Below are positions 41,584-50,849 of a DNA stretch of 64,000 nucleotides, piece by piece (the stretch's first letter is position 1; each line of letters begins with the position of its first letter). The stretch is from assembly GCF_000382405.1 (NCBI RefSeq), contig NZ_KB908273.1:1-64000 (forward strand), in the 5' to 3' direction. The DNA comes from Mycobacterium sp. 141 (GTDB taxonomy: Bacteria; Actinomycetota; Actinomycetes; Mycobacteriales; Mycobacteriaceae). The translations under genes and the position numbers were made by a program. The notes under the pieces are model-generated. The model did no database searches and had not been told where the DNA came from. It worked only from the letters and a program-made list of their open reading frames with translations.

Positions 41584-43752
41584 ATGACGACCGCAGCCGA
41601 ACCCCCGGATCCGAAGACGCCCGCGCGCAGGCAGAGGCACCAGCGCCATCGCATCCTGTCCCGGATCAGCATTCAGTCCAAGCTGCTGGCCATGCTGTTG
41701 GTGACCAGCGTGCTGTCGGCGGCTGTGGTCGGAGCCATCGGATATCAGTCGGGCCGGAGTTCGCTACGCGATTCGGTGTTCGATCGGCTGACCGAGATTC
41801 GCTCGGCGCAAGGGCGCCAACTGGAGGCGGAGTTTAGCTATCTGCGAGATTCACTGGTGGTGTACACCCGGGGCACCACCGCCACCGACGCCGTACGGGC
41901 GTTCACGGCCGGGTTCGACCAGCTCAACAACGCAGTGATCACGCCGGCCCAGCAGCAAGCGATCGTCGACTACTACCAGAACCAGTTCGCCCAGGCGGAA
42001 AAAGCCCAGACTGGAAACGACATCAATGTGGCCGCGCTGCTGCCCACGTCCAATCCGCAGAGGTATCTGCAAGCCAATTACACGGCACCGTTCGGCAACT
42101 GGGATGCGTCGCTGAAGTTCTCCGACGCCCACGACGGCAGCGCCTGGTCTGCGGCTTGCGCACGGTTCAACGACTACTTCCGCACCATCGTCGACCGGTT
42201 CAAATTCGAGGACGCACTGCTGCTCGATACCCGCGGCAACGTGGTGTACAGCGCCTACAAAGGGGTGGACCTCGGCACCAACGTCTACACCGGTCCGTAC
42301 CGCGGCGGTGGGCTCACCGACGCGTACCAGCGGGCACTCGCGTCGAACGCCATCGATTATGTCGGCGTCACCGATTTCGGCGACTACCAACCGGCCTCGG
42401 CTCCGACCGCATGGATGGTCTCGCCGGTTGGAACCGAAGGTCGGGTGGAAGGCGTGCTGGCCCTGCAGCTTCCGATAACCGCCGTGAACCGGGTCATGAC
42501 GGCCGACCGGAAATGGGAACCTGCCGGCATGGGCGCGACCGGTGAGACGTTCCTGGTCGGACCGGACGCACGGATGCGATCGAACTCCCGGCTCTTTGTC
42601 GAGAACCGCGACCAGTACAAGAAGGACGTCGTCGATGCCGGCACGCCGCCCGACGTCGCGGAGTCGGCGATTCGCCAGGGCGGCACCACCCTGGTCCAAC
42701 CGATAGCCGGCGAGGCCGCTCGACGGGCTCAGCGCGGCGAGACCGGCACCCTCATCGACGTCGACTACCTGGGCCACGAGACGCTACAGTCTTACGCCCC
42801 GGTGAACCTGCCGGGTCTGAACTGGGTGGTGATCGCCAAGATCGACACCACCGAGGCATTCGCTCCCGTGACGGCGTTCACCCGGACCCTCGTACTCTCG
42901 ACCGTGGCGATGATCCTCGTGGTTTGCGTCGCCGCCATCGTTCTCGCGCGGTTCTTCGTGCGGCCTATCCGGCGGTTGGAGGCCGGCGCCCAGCAGATCA
43001 GCTCGGGAGACTACGGAGCATCGCTACCAGTGCTGTCCCGTGATGAATTCGGCGATCTGACAGTCGCCTTCAACGACATGAGCCGCAATCTGCGGATCAA
43101 GGAGGATCTGCTCACCGAACAGCGCAACGAAAACGATCGGCTACTGCGGTCGATGATGCCCGAACCGGTGGTCCAGCGGTATCGCGAAGGCGAGGAGACC
43201 ATCGCCCAGGACCATCACAATGTGTCGGTCATCTTCGCCGACCTCATCGGTCTCGACGTGCTGTCCGCCGACCTGAGCTCGGACGAAGTGCTGAGCATCG
43301 TCAACAAGCTCGTGAGGCAATTCGACGCCGCCGCGGACAACCTCGGCGTCGAGCAGGTGCGCACCCTGCACAACGGATACCTGGCCAGCTGCGGACTGAC
43401 TGTCCCCAGGCTCGACAATGTCCGCCGCACAGTGGATTTCGCGGTGGAGATGCAGCGCATCGTGGACCGGTTCTGCGCCGAATCCGGCTGCGACCTCAAG
43501 CTCCGGGCCGGCATCGACACCGGTACCGTCAGCAGCGGCCTGATCGGCCGCTCCAGCCTGGCCTACGACATGTGGGGCGCTGCCGTGGACCTGGCCTACC
43601 AGGTCAGGAGTGGTTCACCCCAACCCGGAATCTATGTGTCCGGCCGTGTGCACGACGCCACCCAGGATGTCCGGCAGTACACCGCGGCCGGATCGATCAC
43701 CGTCGCCGACACCGAGGAACCCATCTGGCGGCTCGCGGAGCGTCAGCAATGA
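41584..43752 (+). CDS. Membrane receptor with degenerate class III cyclase domain
   Basis: A 722-residue protein like M. tuberculosis Rv2435c. Helix one lies at about 33-53, then an extracellular sensor (Cache-like) domain to about 430, helix two near 435-458, HAMP about 460-510, and a cyclase domain about 540-715. The first metal Asp (D553, VIFADLIGLD) is present. The second reads Asn597 (LHNGYL), and the transition-state Asn and Arg positions are Asp669 and Gln673 (VDLAYQV). Catalysis is therefore doubtful. The stop overlaps the start of a cNMP-domain channel gene. Confidence 0.85.
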   Translation: MTTAAEPPDPKTPARRQRHQRHRILSRISIQSKLLAMLLVTSVLSAAVVGAIGYQSGRSSLRDSVFDRLTEIRSAQGRQLEAEFSYLRDSLVVYTRGTTATDAVRAFTAGFDQLNNAVITPAQQQAIVDYYQNQFAQAEKAQTGNDINVAALLPTSNPQRYLQANYTAPFGNWDASLKFSDAHDGSAWSAACARFNDYFRTIVDRFKFEDALLLDTRGNVVYSAYKGVDLGTNVYTGPYRGGGLTDAYQRALASNAIDYVGVTDFGDYQPASAPTAWMVSPVGTEGRVEGVLALQLPITAVNRVMTADRKWEPAGMGATGETFLVGPDARMRSNSRLFVENRDQYKKDVVDAGTPPDVAESAIRQGGTTLVQPIAGEAARRAQRGETGTLIDVDYLGHETLQSYAPVNLPGLNWVVIAKIDTTEAFAPVTAFTRTLVLSTVAMILVVCVAAIVLARFFVRPIRRLEAGAQQISSGDYGASLPVLSRDEFGDLTVAFNDMSRNLRIKEDLLTEQRNENDRLLRSMMPEPVVQRYREGEETIAQDHHNVSVIFADLIGLDVLSADLSSDEVLSIVNKLVRQFDAAADNLGVEQVRTLHNGYLASCGLTVPRLDNVRRTVDFAVEMQRIVDRFCAESGCDLKLRAGIDTGTVSSGLIGRSSLAYDMWGAAVDLAYQVRSGSPQPGIYVSGRVHDATQDVRQYTAAGSITVADTEEPIWRLAERQQ

Positions 43753-45149
43753 GAAGCGTGCTTGAGACCGATTGGTTCTACTGGGCACTGGGCGTCGCAA
43801 TCGGGCTGCCCGTCGGGCTGGTGGTATTGACCGAGCTGCACAACACGCTGACCCGCCGCGACAGCTATCTGGCCCGGCCGGTCGGACTGGTGCGCAACTA
43901 CATTCTGCCGCTGGGCGCTCTGCTGATCCTGATGGTGAAGGGCGGCAACATCTCAGGCGAGACCACCACAGTGCGGATCGTCGCCACGGTGTTCGGTTTC
44001 GTGGTGATGGTTCTGCTGCTCTCCGGGCTCAACGCCACCTTGTTCCAGGGCGCTCCGGACGGCAGCTGGCGCAAGCGAATTCCATCGATCTTCCTCGACG
44101 TCGCGCGGTTCGCCCTGATCGCGATCGGCATCGGCATGATCTTCGCCTACATCTGGGGGGCCAATGTCGGTGGTTTGTTCACCGCGCTGGGCGTCACCTC
44201 GATCGTGCTCGGCCTGGCGCTGCAGAATTCCGTGGGCCAGATCATCTCCGGTCTGCTCTTGCTGTTCGAGCAGCCGTTCCAGCTCGGCGATTGGCTCGAC
44301 ACCCCGTCGGCCCGCGGCCGGGTCGTCGAAGTCAACTGGCGGGCAACGCACATCGATACCGGCAGCGGGATGCAGATCACGCCCAACTCGGTGCTGGCCG
44401 GGGCGTCGTTCACCAATCTGAGCCGGCCTGAACTGTCCCACTCACTGAGCATCGTCAGCGTATTCCGCGCATCGGATCCGCCCGACCGGGTGTGCGAGCT
44501 GCTCACGCATACGGCCCTGCAGTTGCCGCAGGGCCGCGGCGGTGCGGTGCCCCGGGCCGTGCCGCTCGGCGGGAACCAGTACAGGACCACCATCCCGCTA
44601 GGCGGCCCTGCCGAAGATACCGCCGCCCGGGCCACCTTCCTGCGCTGGATCTGGTATGCGGCGCGGCGTGGGGGACTCCACCTGGACGATGTCGACGACG
44701 ACTTCGCCACTCCGGAGCGGATGGCCAAGGCAGTGCGGCTGGTCGCACCGACCTTCCGGCTCAACCACACCGAACAGCAAGACGTTCTCGGTCATGCCAG
44801 TCTGACGCGATTCGGCGCGGACGAAGCCGTCGAGACCATCGGCGAGGTGCCCGAGCAAATGAGTTTCATCGTGCAAGGACAGATCCAGGTGACGGCGATC
44901 GGCGACGAGGGCGCCCTGATTCCGGTGCGGGTCCTGCGCCAAGGAGATTTCTTCGGACAGACCACACTGACCCGGGAGGCTGTGCTGGCGTCGGCCCATG
45001 CGGTCGGGGAAGTAACGGTCCTTCAGATCGAGCGGGACTTCTTGGAGGAACTGGTGCTGCGCAACCACCGGCTGTTGCACGACATCGACCGCGTAATCGA
45101 GGAACGCCGGGCCCGCGTCAAGCATGTACTTGCCGCAGGCGGGCGCTGA
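43749..45149 (+). CDS. MscS-like mechanosensitive channel with cyclic-nucleotide-binding-like domain
   Basis: A 466-residue protein matching M. tuberculosis Rv2434c. Four or five helices are followed by the MscS pore helix and beta domain (LGLALQNSVGQIISG, LLFEQPFQLGDWLDTP), then a cNMP-binding-type domain (about 330-450). The phosphate-binding cassette reads FFGQTTLTREAVLASAHA, without the Arg that normally binds the cyclic phosphate. The start overlaps the cyclase stop (ATGA). It is presumably gated by membrane tension and by its cyclase partner rather than by free cAMP. Confidence 0.88.
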   Translation: MRSVLETDWFYWALGVAIGLPVGLVVLTELHNTLTRRDSYLARPVGLVRNYILPLGALLILMVKGGNISGETTTVRIVATVFGFVVMVLLLSGLNATLFQGAPDGSWRKRIPSIFLDVARFALIAIGIGMIFAYIWGANVGGLFTALGVTSIVLGLALQNSVGQIISGLLLLFEQPFQLGDWLDTPSARGRVVEVNWRATHIDTGSGMQITPNSVLAGASFTNLSRPELSHSLSIVSVFRASDPPDRVCELLTHTALQLPQGRGGAVPRAVPLGGNQYRTTIPLGGPAEDTAARATFLRWIWYAARRGGLHLDDVDDDFATPERMAKAVRLVAPTFRLNHTEQQDVLGHASLTRFGADEAVETIGEVPEQMSFIVQGQIQVTAIGDEGALIPVRVLRQGDFFGQTTLTREAVLASAHAVGEVTVLQIERDFLEELVLRNHRLLHDIDRVIEERRARVKHVLAAGGR

Positions 45150-45302
45150 CGGTCTCGGTGCTGAGTTCCAATCGTTAGCCAACCGCGATGCGCGGGCACG
45201 GTGTTGTTACGCGTGTGACTGGTGTGGCCCGTGATTCACTTTGCTCGCAAAAGCGACGGCAATTGCTTGTGGCATGCGAAGAAAGGTGGGTTGGTCGCCG
45301 TT

Positions 45303-46310
45303 ATGAAGTTCCTCAGAGACATGCGTGGCACGACAGCATGGATCGCGTTGCGCCGATTGATGGTTGGTGTCATCGCGCTGCTGACGCTGCCCGGATTGGT
45401 CGGTATCGCCGGGGGGTCGGCGACCGCAGGAGCCTTCTCACGGCCAGGGCTGCCTGTGGAGTACCTCGATGTGTTCTCTCCGTCGATGAACCGCAACATC
45501 CGTGTGCAATTCCAAGGCGGCGGACCGCACGCCGTGTATCTGCTCGACGGTCTGCGGGCCCAGGACGACTTCAACGGCTGGGACATCAATACCGCGGCGT
45601 TCGAGTGGTACTACGAGTCCGGCCTGTCCACGATCATGCCGGTCGGTGGGCAGTCCAGCTTCTACACCGATTGGTACCAGCCGTCGAAGGGTAACGGGCA
45701 GGACTACACCTACAAGTGGGAAACGTTCCTGACCAACGAGCTACCGGCCTGGCTGGCCGCCAATCGTGGTGTGTCGCAGACCGGTAACGCCGTCGTCGGT
45801 ATCTCGATGGCCGGCAGTGCGGCACTGACCTACGCGATTTACCACCCGGAACAGTTCATCTACGCGGGAACGCTGTCGGGCTTCCTGAACCCGTCCGAGG
45901 GCTGGTGGCCGATGCTGATCGGCCTGGCGATGAACGACGCGGGCGGTTACAACGCCGAAAGCATGTGGGGCCCGGCCACCGATCCGGCCTGGAAGCGCAA
46001 CGACCCGATGGTCAACATCAACCAACTGGTCGCCAACAACACGCGCATCTGGATCTATTGCGGCACCGGCACCCCGTCGGACCTCGATTCCGGGAACAAC
46101 GGCGCGAACCTGATGGCCGCACAGTTCCTCGAAGGGCTGACCCTGCGCACCAACGTCACATTCCGCGACAACTACATCGCGGCAGGCGGCCACAACGGAG
46201 TGTTCAACTTCCCGCCGAACGGCACACACAGCTGGGGCTACTGGGGACAGCAGCTGCAGGAGATGAAGCCAGACATTCAGCGGGTATTGGGCGCTCAGTC
46301 CGCGACCTAG
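45303..46310 (+). CDS. fbpC: Antigen 85 mycolyltransferase (FbpC-like)
   Basis: A secreted alpha/beta hydrolase that transfers mycolic acids to trehalose and arabinogalactan. The signal peptide ends ATAGAFSRPGLPVEYL, as in all antigen 85 proteins. The catalytic Ser is in GISMAG and the His in NGTHSWGYW; the fibronectin-binding-type WWP segment is FLNPSEGWWP. The core matches FbpC more than FbpA or FbpB (GGPHAVYLLDGL without the two Cys-bracketed insert). A TTG at 45291 with AAAGG nearby is an alternative start. Confidence 0.92.
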   Translation: MKFLRDMRGTTAWIALRRLMVGVIALLTLPGLVGIAGGSATAGAFSRPGLPVEYLDVFSPSMNRNIRVQFQGGGPHAVYLLDGLRAQDDFNGWDINTAAFEWYYESGLSTIMPVGGQSSFYTDWYQPSKGNGQDYTYKWETFLTNELPAWLAANRGVSQTGNAVVGISMAGSAALTYAIYHPEQFIYAGTLSGFLNPSEGWWPMLIGLAMNDAGGYNAESMWGPATDPAWKRNDPMVNINQLVANNTRIWIYCGTGTPSDLDSGNNGANLMAAQFLEGLTLRTNVTFRDNYIAAGGHNGVFNFPPNGTHSWGYWGQQLQEMKPDIQRVLGAQSAT

Positions 46311-46328
46311 AACAGATCCACCCACCCA

Positions 46329-46362
46329 GGGAGCCTGCCGTTACCCCCGACGGCAGGCTCCC
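46329..46362 (+). terminator. Hairpin terminator after fbpC
   Basis: A 13-bp perfect stem (GGGAGCCTGCCGT with its complement) and an 8-base loop begin 18 bases after the stop. No U-tract is apparent, which is common in mycobacteria. It lies between fbpC and the convergent gene at 46384 and may serve both. Confidence 0.7.
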
Positions 46363-46383
46363 TGTCCATGTGCCGGGCCCGGG

Positions 46384-47037
46384 TCACATCCCGAAGCGCG
46401 TCCGGCGGACCGCCGCGACGGCCTCGGGCGGACCGGTCACTTCGACCTCCGCCGCATCCCGGCGTCCGAACAGGTACAACAAAAGCTCCCCCGGCCGACC
46501 GCTGAGCCGCGCGGTGGACTCGGCGGTTCGCACCGCCATCCGACAGTCAGTAGTCGGCCACACGAGCTGCAATCCGAACCCACGTAACCGTCGGCTCAGG
46601 TACCGGCTGCTTCGGCAGGCATTTCGCCACAAAGCGGCCTGCAGCTCCGGGGCGAGAGTGTCGCGCGGACCGAGCCCATTGGCTCTGCGCAGGTCTTCAT
46701 GGTGGACGAAGAACTCGTTCAGGTTGGCCAGGGAACGCACCCAGCTGAGGCGGAAGATCCCAGGCGGTCCCGACCGCACCCGATCGACAAGCCATCCGAA
46801 TTCCCGCTCGCGGGTCAACCGCTGCCTGCGCCGTTCGGCAAACCGGTGAAACGGCCCGGGCAGGACGAGGCATGGTCCGGCGATGAGATCACGCTCCCGA
46901 AGCACCAGGTGGGCGGCGAGGTCGTCGGCGCTCCAGCCCTCGATCAGCGTAGGCGCATCCGGACCCAACGCATCGAAGAGATCGCACAAAGCACGACGTT
47001 CCTGTGCATCGAACCGCGCTTCCATCACGTCCACCAT
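46384..47037 (-). CDS. TIGR03085 / mycothiol-dependent-isomerase-fold protein
   Basis: A 217-residue DinB-like four-helix protein of the TIGR03085 family. Metal-binding His residues are in AAHLVLRERD and EFFVHHEDLRR. Related proteins are mycothiol-dependent maleylpyruvate isomerase or thiol transferases; this subgroup is uncharacterised. It is convergent with fbpC. Confidence 0.8.
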   Translation of the reverse strand: MVDVMEARFDAQERRALCDLFDALGPDAPTLIEGWSADDLAAHLVLRERDLIAGPCLVLPGPFHRFAERRRQRLTREREFGWLVDRVRSGPPGIFRLSWVRSLANLNEFFVHHEDLRRANGLGPRDTLAPELQAALWRNACRSSRYLSRRLRGFGLQLVWPTTDCRMAVRTAESTARLSGRPGELLLYLFGRRDAAEVEVTGPPEAVAAVRRTRFGM

Positions 47038-47085
47038 CCCGGCCCGGCCGCCGGGACAAGTGGCAGATTCGGATGATTCCCGATA

Positions 47086-47466
47086 TCAAACTCCAGACGA
47101 GCCGCCGATGATCCACGCTCGGGCTTGTTCGAGATGACCGCTGGGAAACTGTCGGATCTCGGCGGAGATGAAATGTGCGGCCAGATGCTCGGCGAGATCA
47201 CCGAGGTGCGAATCGGTGACAACCGCAATCTTCTTCACGTGCTTGTGATGGTCACGTACAAAACGGATATGGGTCACCATCGCGCCCAGACTGTCCCACC
47301 CGGGAAAGCGAGGCGCATCGATGATCAGGCCGGCCAGATCGCCATGGACCTCGATCTGTGGATCGACCATCCGGGCCAATTCGATGAAATCGTTCTTGTC
47401 GAGCGCCGTGTCAGGACGCACGAGGACGATCGAGTTCTCTTGATCCAAATTGCAATCGAGCATCAT
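47086..47466 (-). CDS. SpoIIAA-like (STAS/DUF3478) protein
   Basis: A 126-residue single-domain STAS-like protein of the SpoIIAA/DUF3478 type. It has alternating beta strands and helices (IVLVRPDTALDKNDFIELAR, AGLIIDAPRFPGWDS, KKIAVVTDS) and no obvious phosphorylatable Ser site of the classical anti-anti-sigma type. The function of the family in actinobacteria is unknown. It is divergent from lon. Confidence 0.8.
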   Translation of the reverse strand: MMLDCNLDQENSIVLVRPDTALDKNDFIELARMVDPQIEVHGDLAGLIIDAPRFPGWDSLGAMVTHIRFVRDHHKHVKKIAVVTDSHLGDLAEHLAAHFISAEIRQFPSGHLEQARAWIIGGSSGV

Positions 47467-47679
47467 GCGCTCCTCGATGTCAGGGTGATATTGCCGTCAT
47501 CGTCCTCTTGCCGACAGCACTCCAGAAGAGCACAAGGTCACCGGTGTCAGGGGTGATCATCATGGGTCACGTTGCGCTTCAACCCCGTTGATACCGCGGC
47601 CGATCCCGGTGGTCGTGGTGGCCATGCGGTCCAAGGCCAGCTGGGTTCACCTTTCGGGAACAAACCAGCGCCCGACAGA

Positions 47680-47700
47680 GTTGAGTGCATCAGACTGAAC
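47680..47700. promoter_or_regulatory. HAIR-like operator (HspR) upstream of lon
   Basis: GTTGAGT-N7-ACTGAAC matches the HAIR inverted repeat CTTGAGT-N7-ACTCAAG at 11 of 14 arm positions with the exact 7-bp spacer. It is 12 bases from the lon start. HspR controls lon in Streptomyces, which supports the reading. Confidence 0.6.
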
Positions 47701-47712
47701 TTTGGAGGTTTG

Positions 47713-50067
47713 ATGTCCGACCCAATTTCTGTGCCGGTGTTGTTCGTCGAAGAACCGATCCTGCTGCCTGGCATGGTGGTGCCGATCGAGCTCGACGACG
47801 CTGCGCGCGCGGCTATCGAAGCAGCACAGGCTGCTGCTCCGACCGGAGAGCCCGGCAAACTGCTGATCGCGCCGCGTCTGGATGACCGCTACCCCACCCA
47901 TGGCGTGGTCGCGGCGATCGTGCAGGTTGGCCGCATGCCCGGTGGCGGTGCCGGCGCCGTCGTCCGTGGCGAGCGGCGCGCTCACATCGGGCCCGGCACC
48001 ACCGGACCCGGTACCACGCTGTGGGTCGAGGTGGATGAGGCGCCTGAGCCCGAGGTCACCGACGAGACCAAGGCGCTGGCCGCCGAATACAAGAAGCTGT
48101 TGCTGGCCATGCTGCAGCGTCGCGAGGCGTGGCAAATTGTCGACGTGGTCAACAAGATCACCGACCCATCCGCCCTCGCGGACACCGCCGGCTACGCGTC
48201 GTACCTGACCGACGTCCAGAAGCGTCAGCTGGTGGAGACCGCCGATGTGGCCGAACGGCTGCGTGTGCTGATCGACTGGACCGGCGAACACCTTGCCGAG
48301 GTCGAGGTCAACGACAAGATCGCCGAGGATGTTCGGGCCGGGATGGACAAGCAGCAGAAGGAATTCCTGCTACGCCAGCAGCTGGCCGCCATTCGCAAGG
48401 AGCTGGGCGAATCGGATGAACACGGCGCCGGTTCCGTTGACGACTACCGGGCGCGCGTCGAAGCAGCCGAGCTACCGGAGAAGGTGCACGAAGCCGCGCT
48501 GCGCGAGGTCGGCAAGCTGGAACGGTCCAGCGAGCAGAGCCCGGAGGGCAGCTGGATTCGCACCTGGCTGGACACCGTGCTGGAGCTGCCGTGGAACGTC
48601 AAGACCGAGGATTCGACGGACCTCAAGGGGGCCCGCGAGATTCTCGATGCCGACCACCACGGGCTGGGCGACGTCAAGGACCGCATCGTCGAATACCTGG
48701 CCGTGCGAGCGCGTCGTACCCAGCGCGGCATGGCCGTCGTCGGCGGACGCGGGTCCGGTGCCGTGATGGTGCTGGCCGGTCCTCCGGGCGTCGGCAAGAC
48801 GTCCCTGGGTGAGTCCGTCGCACGTGCATTGGGCCGGAAGTTCGTGCGCGTCGCCTTGGGTGGCGTGCGCGACGAAGCCGAGATCCGCGGCCACCGGCGC
48901 ACCTATGTCGGCGCGCTGCCGGGCCGCATCGTGCGGGCCATCGGCGAGGCGGGTTCGATGAATCCTGTTGTGCTGCTGGACGAGATCGACAAGGTGGGCT
49001 CCGACTACCGCGGCGACCCGTCGGCCGCGCTGCTGGAGGTGCTTGACCCCGCGCAGAACCACACGTTCCGCGACCACTACCTGGAGCTGAATCTCGACCT
49101 GTCCGACGTCGTCTTTCTGGCGACCGCCAACGTCATCGAAAACATCCCGTCAGCGCTGCTGGACCGGATGGAACTGATCCAGCTCGACGGCTACACCGAG
49201 GACGACAAGGTCGCGATCGCGCGGGACTATCTGTTGCCCCGGCAGGCTGAGCGGGCGGCCCTGACGGCCGACGAAGTCACGGTCACGGACGCAGCTTTGC
49301 GCAAGATCGCTGCGGACTACACCCGAGAGCCCGGTGTGCGGCAGTTCGAGCGGCTGCTGGCCAAGGCGCTGCGCAAAGTCGCGACCAAGCTCAACTCGAC
49401 TGAGGCTCCGATCGTGGTTGACGAGCCGGATCTCGTCGAGTACCTGGGACGTCCGCGGTTCACGCCGGAATCCACCGAGCGCACCGCGGTGCCGGGGGTG
49501 GCGACGGGTCTGGCCGTCACGGGTCTGGGTGGCGACGTGCTCTACATCGAGGTGAACGCCGGCGGATCAGGTGGAGCTGGTGAGTCCGGTTTGATCCTGA
49601 CCGGTCAACTGGGTGACGTGATGAAGGAGTCGGCGCAGATCGCACTGTCCTACGTGCGCGCCCACGCTTCGGAACTCGGTGTCGATCCCAAGGCGCTCGA
49701 CCGTCGGATTCACGTCCACGTGCCCGCGGGGGCGGTGCCCAAGGACGGCCCGTCGGCGGGTGTCACGATGGTGACGGCTCTGGTGTCGATGGCAACCGGA
49801 CGGCAGGTCCGCGGCGACGTCGGCATGACCGGTGAGGTCACGCTGAACGGCCGCGTGCTGCCCATCGGGGGTGTCAAGCAGAAACTGCTTGCGGCACAAC
49901 GGGCTGGGTTGAAGACGGTCTTCATCCCGCAACGTAACGAGCCCGATCTCGACGATGTGCCCGCCGAGGTGCTCGAGGCAGTGGAGGTCAAGCCGATGAC
50001 CGACGTGGCCGACATCATCGCGCAGGCGCTCGAGCCGGCCGAGCAGTTCGCGGCGGCTGCGGCGTAA
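47713..50067 (+). CDS. lon: ATP-dependent Lon protease
   Basis: A 784-residue Lon. It has an N-terminal substrate-binding domain, an AAA+ module with Walker A GPPGVGKTSLGESVA and Walker B VVLLDEIDK, and a C-terminal Ser-Lys protease with PKDGPSAGVTM (catalytic Ser) and the Lys in NGRVLPIGGVKQK. It degrades misfolded and regulatory proteins. Start ATG 47713 follows GGAGG. A HAIR-like operator precedes it. Lon occurs in fast-growing mycobacteria but not in M. tuberculosis. Confidence 0.97.
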   Translation: MSDPISVPVLFVEEPILLPGMVVPIELDDAARAAIEAAQAAAPTGEPGKLLIAPRLDDRYPTHGVVAAIVQVGRMPGGGAGAVVRGERRAHIGPGTTGPGTTLWVEVDEAPEPEVTDETKALAAEYKKLLLAMLQRREAWQIVDVVNKITDPSALADTAGYASYLTDVQKRQLVETADVAERLRVLIDWTGEHLAEVEVNDKIAEDVRAGMDKQQKEFLLRQQLAAIRKELGESDEHGAGSVDDYRARVEAAELPEKVHEAALREVGKLERSSEQSPEGSWIRTWLDTVLELPWNVKTEDSTDLKGAREILDADHHGLGDVKDRIVEYLAVRARRTQRGMAVVGGRGSGAVMVLAGPPGVGKTSLGESVARALGRKFVRVALGGVRDEAEIRGHRRTYVGALPGRIVRAIGEAGSMNPVVLLDEIDKVGSDYRGDPSAALLEVLDPAQNHTFRDHYLELNLDLSDVVFLATANVIENIPSALLDRMELIQLDGYTEDDKVAIARDYLLPRQAERAALTADEVTVTDAALRKIAADYTREPGVRQFERLLAKALRKVATKLNSTEAPIVVDEPDLVEYLGRPRFTPESTERTAVPGVATGLAVTGLGGDVLYIEVNAGGSGGAGESGLILTGQLGDVMKESAQIALSYVRAHASELGVDPKALDRRIHVHVPAGAVPKDGPSAGVTMVTALVSMATGRQVRGDVGMTGEVTLNGRVLPIGGVKQKLLAAQRAGLKTVFIPQRNEPDLDDVPAEVLEAVEVKPMTDVADIIAQALEPAEQFAAAAA

Positions 50068-50118
50068 TGCCCGAGTAATACCCGGTTTCCGAAGCGCACC
50101 GGCGGGTACGCGACCAGT

Positions 50119-50757
50119 ATGGCCAACGACGATCTGGTCCGGCGCCTGCTGGACGCTGCCGGGACGACATACGCCGAACAAGCCGGGATTCACCTGCGGG
50201 ACAAGCCGATGCCACTGTTCGAGTTGCTCACGATGTGCATGCTCGCGAGTAAACCGATCGACGCCGGGATCGCGACGCAGGCGGCCCGCGAGCTCTTCCG
50301 CTGCGGGCTGCGTACGCCGCAGGCCGTTCTCGACTGCGACCGGCAGACGATGATCGATGCCTTCGGCCGGGCGCACTACGCGCGCTACGACGAAAGCTCC
50401 GCGACGCGCATGTCGGCGATCGCGGCGGCGGTGTGTGACGACTACGGCGGCGATCTGCGTCGCCTTGCCGAGCACAGCGGGCGAGACACCACCGAGGCCA
50501 AGCGATTGCTGATGCGGTTCAAAGGAATCGGAGGCACCGGCGCCGACATCTTCCTGCGAGAGGTTCAAGACACCTGGCCGTGGGTCCGGCCGTACTTCGA
50601 CGACCGGGCCCGCTCGGCCGCTGCCGACCTCGGACTGCCCGACACGCCCGAGGAGCTGGGTCGACTGGTGCCGCACGACACTGCGAAACTCGCCGCGGCA
50701 TTGATCCGGGTATCGCTGGATAGCGGCCTGCGTGCTGAGCTGACCGACGGGCAATGA
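50119..50757 (+). CDS. Endonuclease III-like (HhH-GPD) protein without Fe-S cluster
   Basis: A 212-residue protein with the HhH motif MRFKGIGGTGADIFLREV and the catalytic-type Asp in VRPYFDDRA. The C-terminal four-Cys iron-sulfur loop of Nth is missing and the catalytic Lys before the HhH is not visible, so glycosylase/lyase activity is uncertain. It may still bind damaged DNA. It is 51 bases after lon. Confidence 0.75.
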   Translation: MANDDLVRRLLDAAGTTYAEQAGIHLRDKPMPLFELLTMCMLASKPIDAGIATQAARELFRCGLRTPQAVLDCDRQTMIDAFGRAHYARYDESSATRMSAIAAAVCDDYGGDLRRLAEHSGRDTTEAKRLLMRFKGIGGTGADIFLREVQDTWPWVRPYFDDRARSAAADLGLPDTPEELGRLVPHDTAKLAAALIRVSLDSGLRAELTDGQ

Positions 50758-50849
50758 GCCGGCCGGCCGCTTGGCCGCTGCTATCGTTCGCCGCGACATG
50801 CGCGCGACGGCGTGAGAAACCTTCAGTCCGCGGGCTATGGTTGCGCGTC

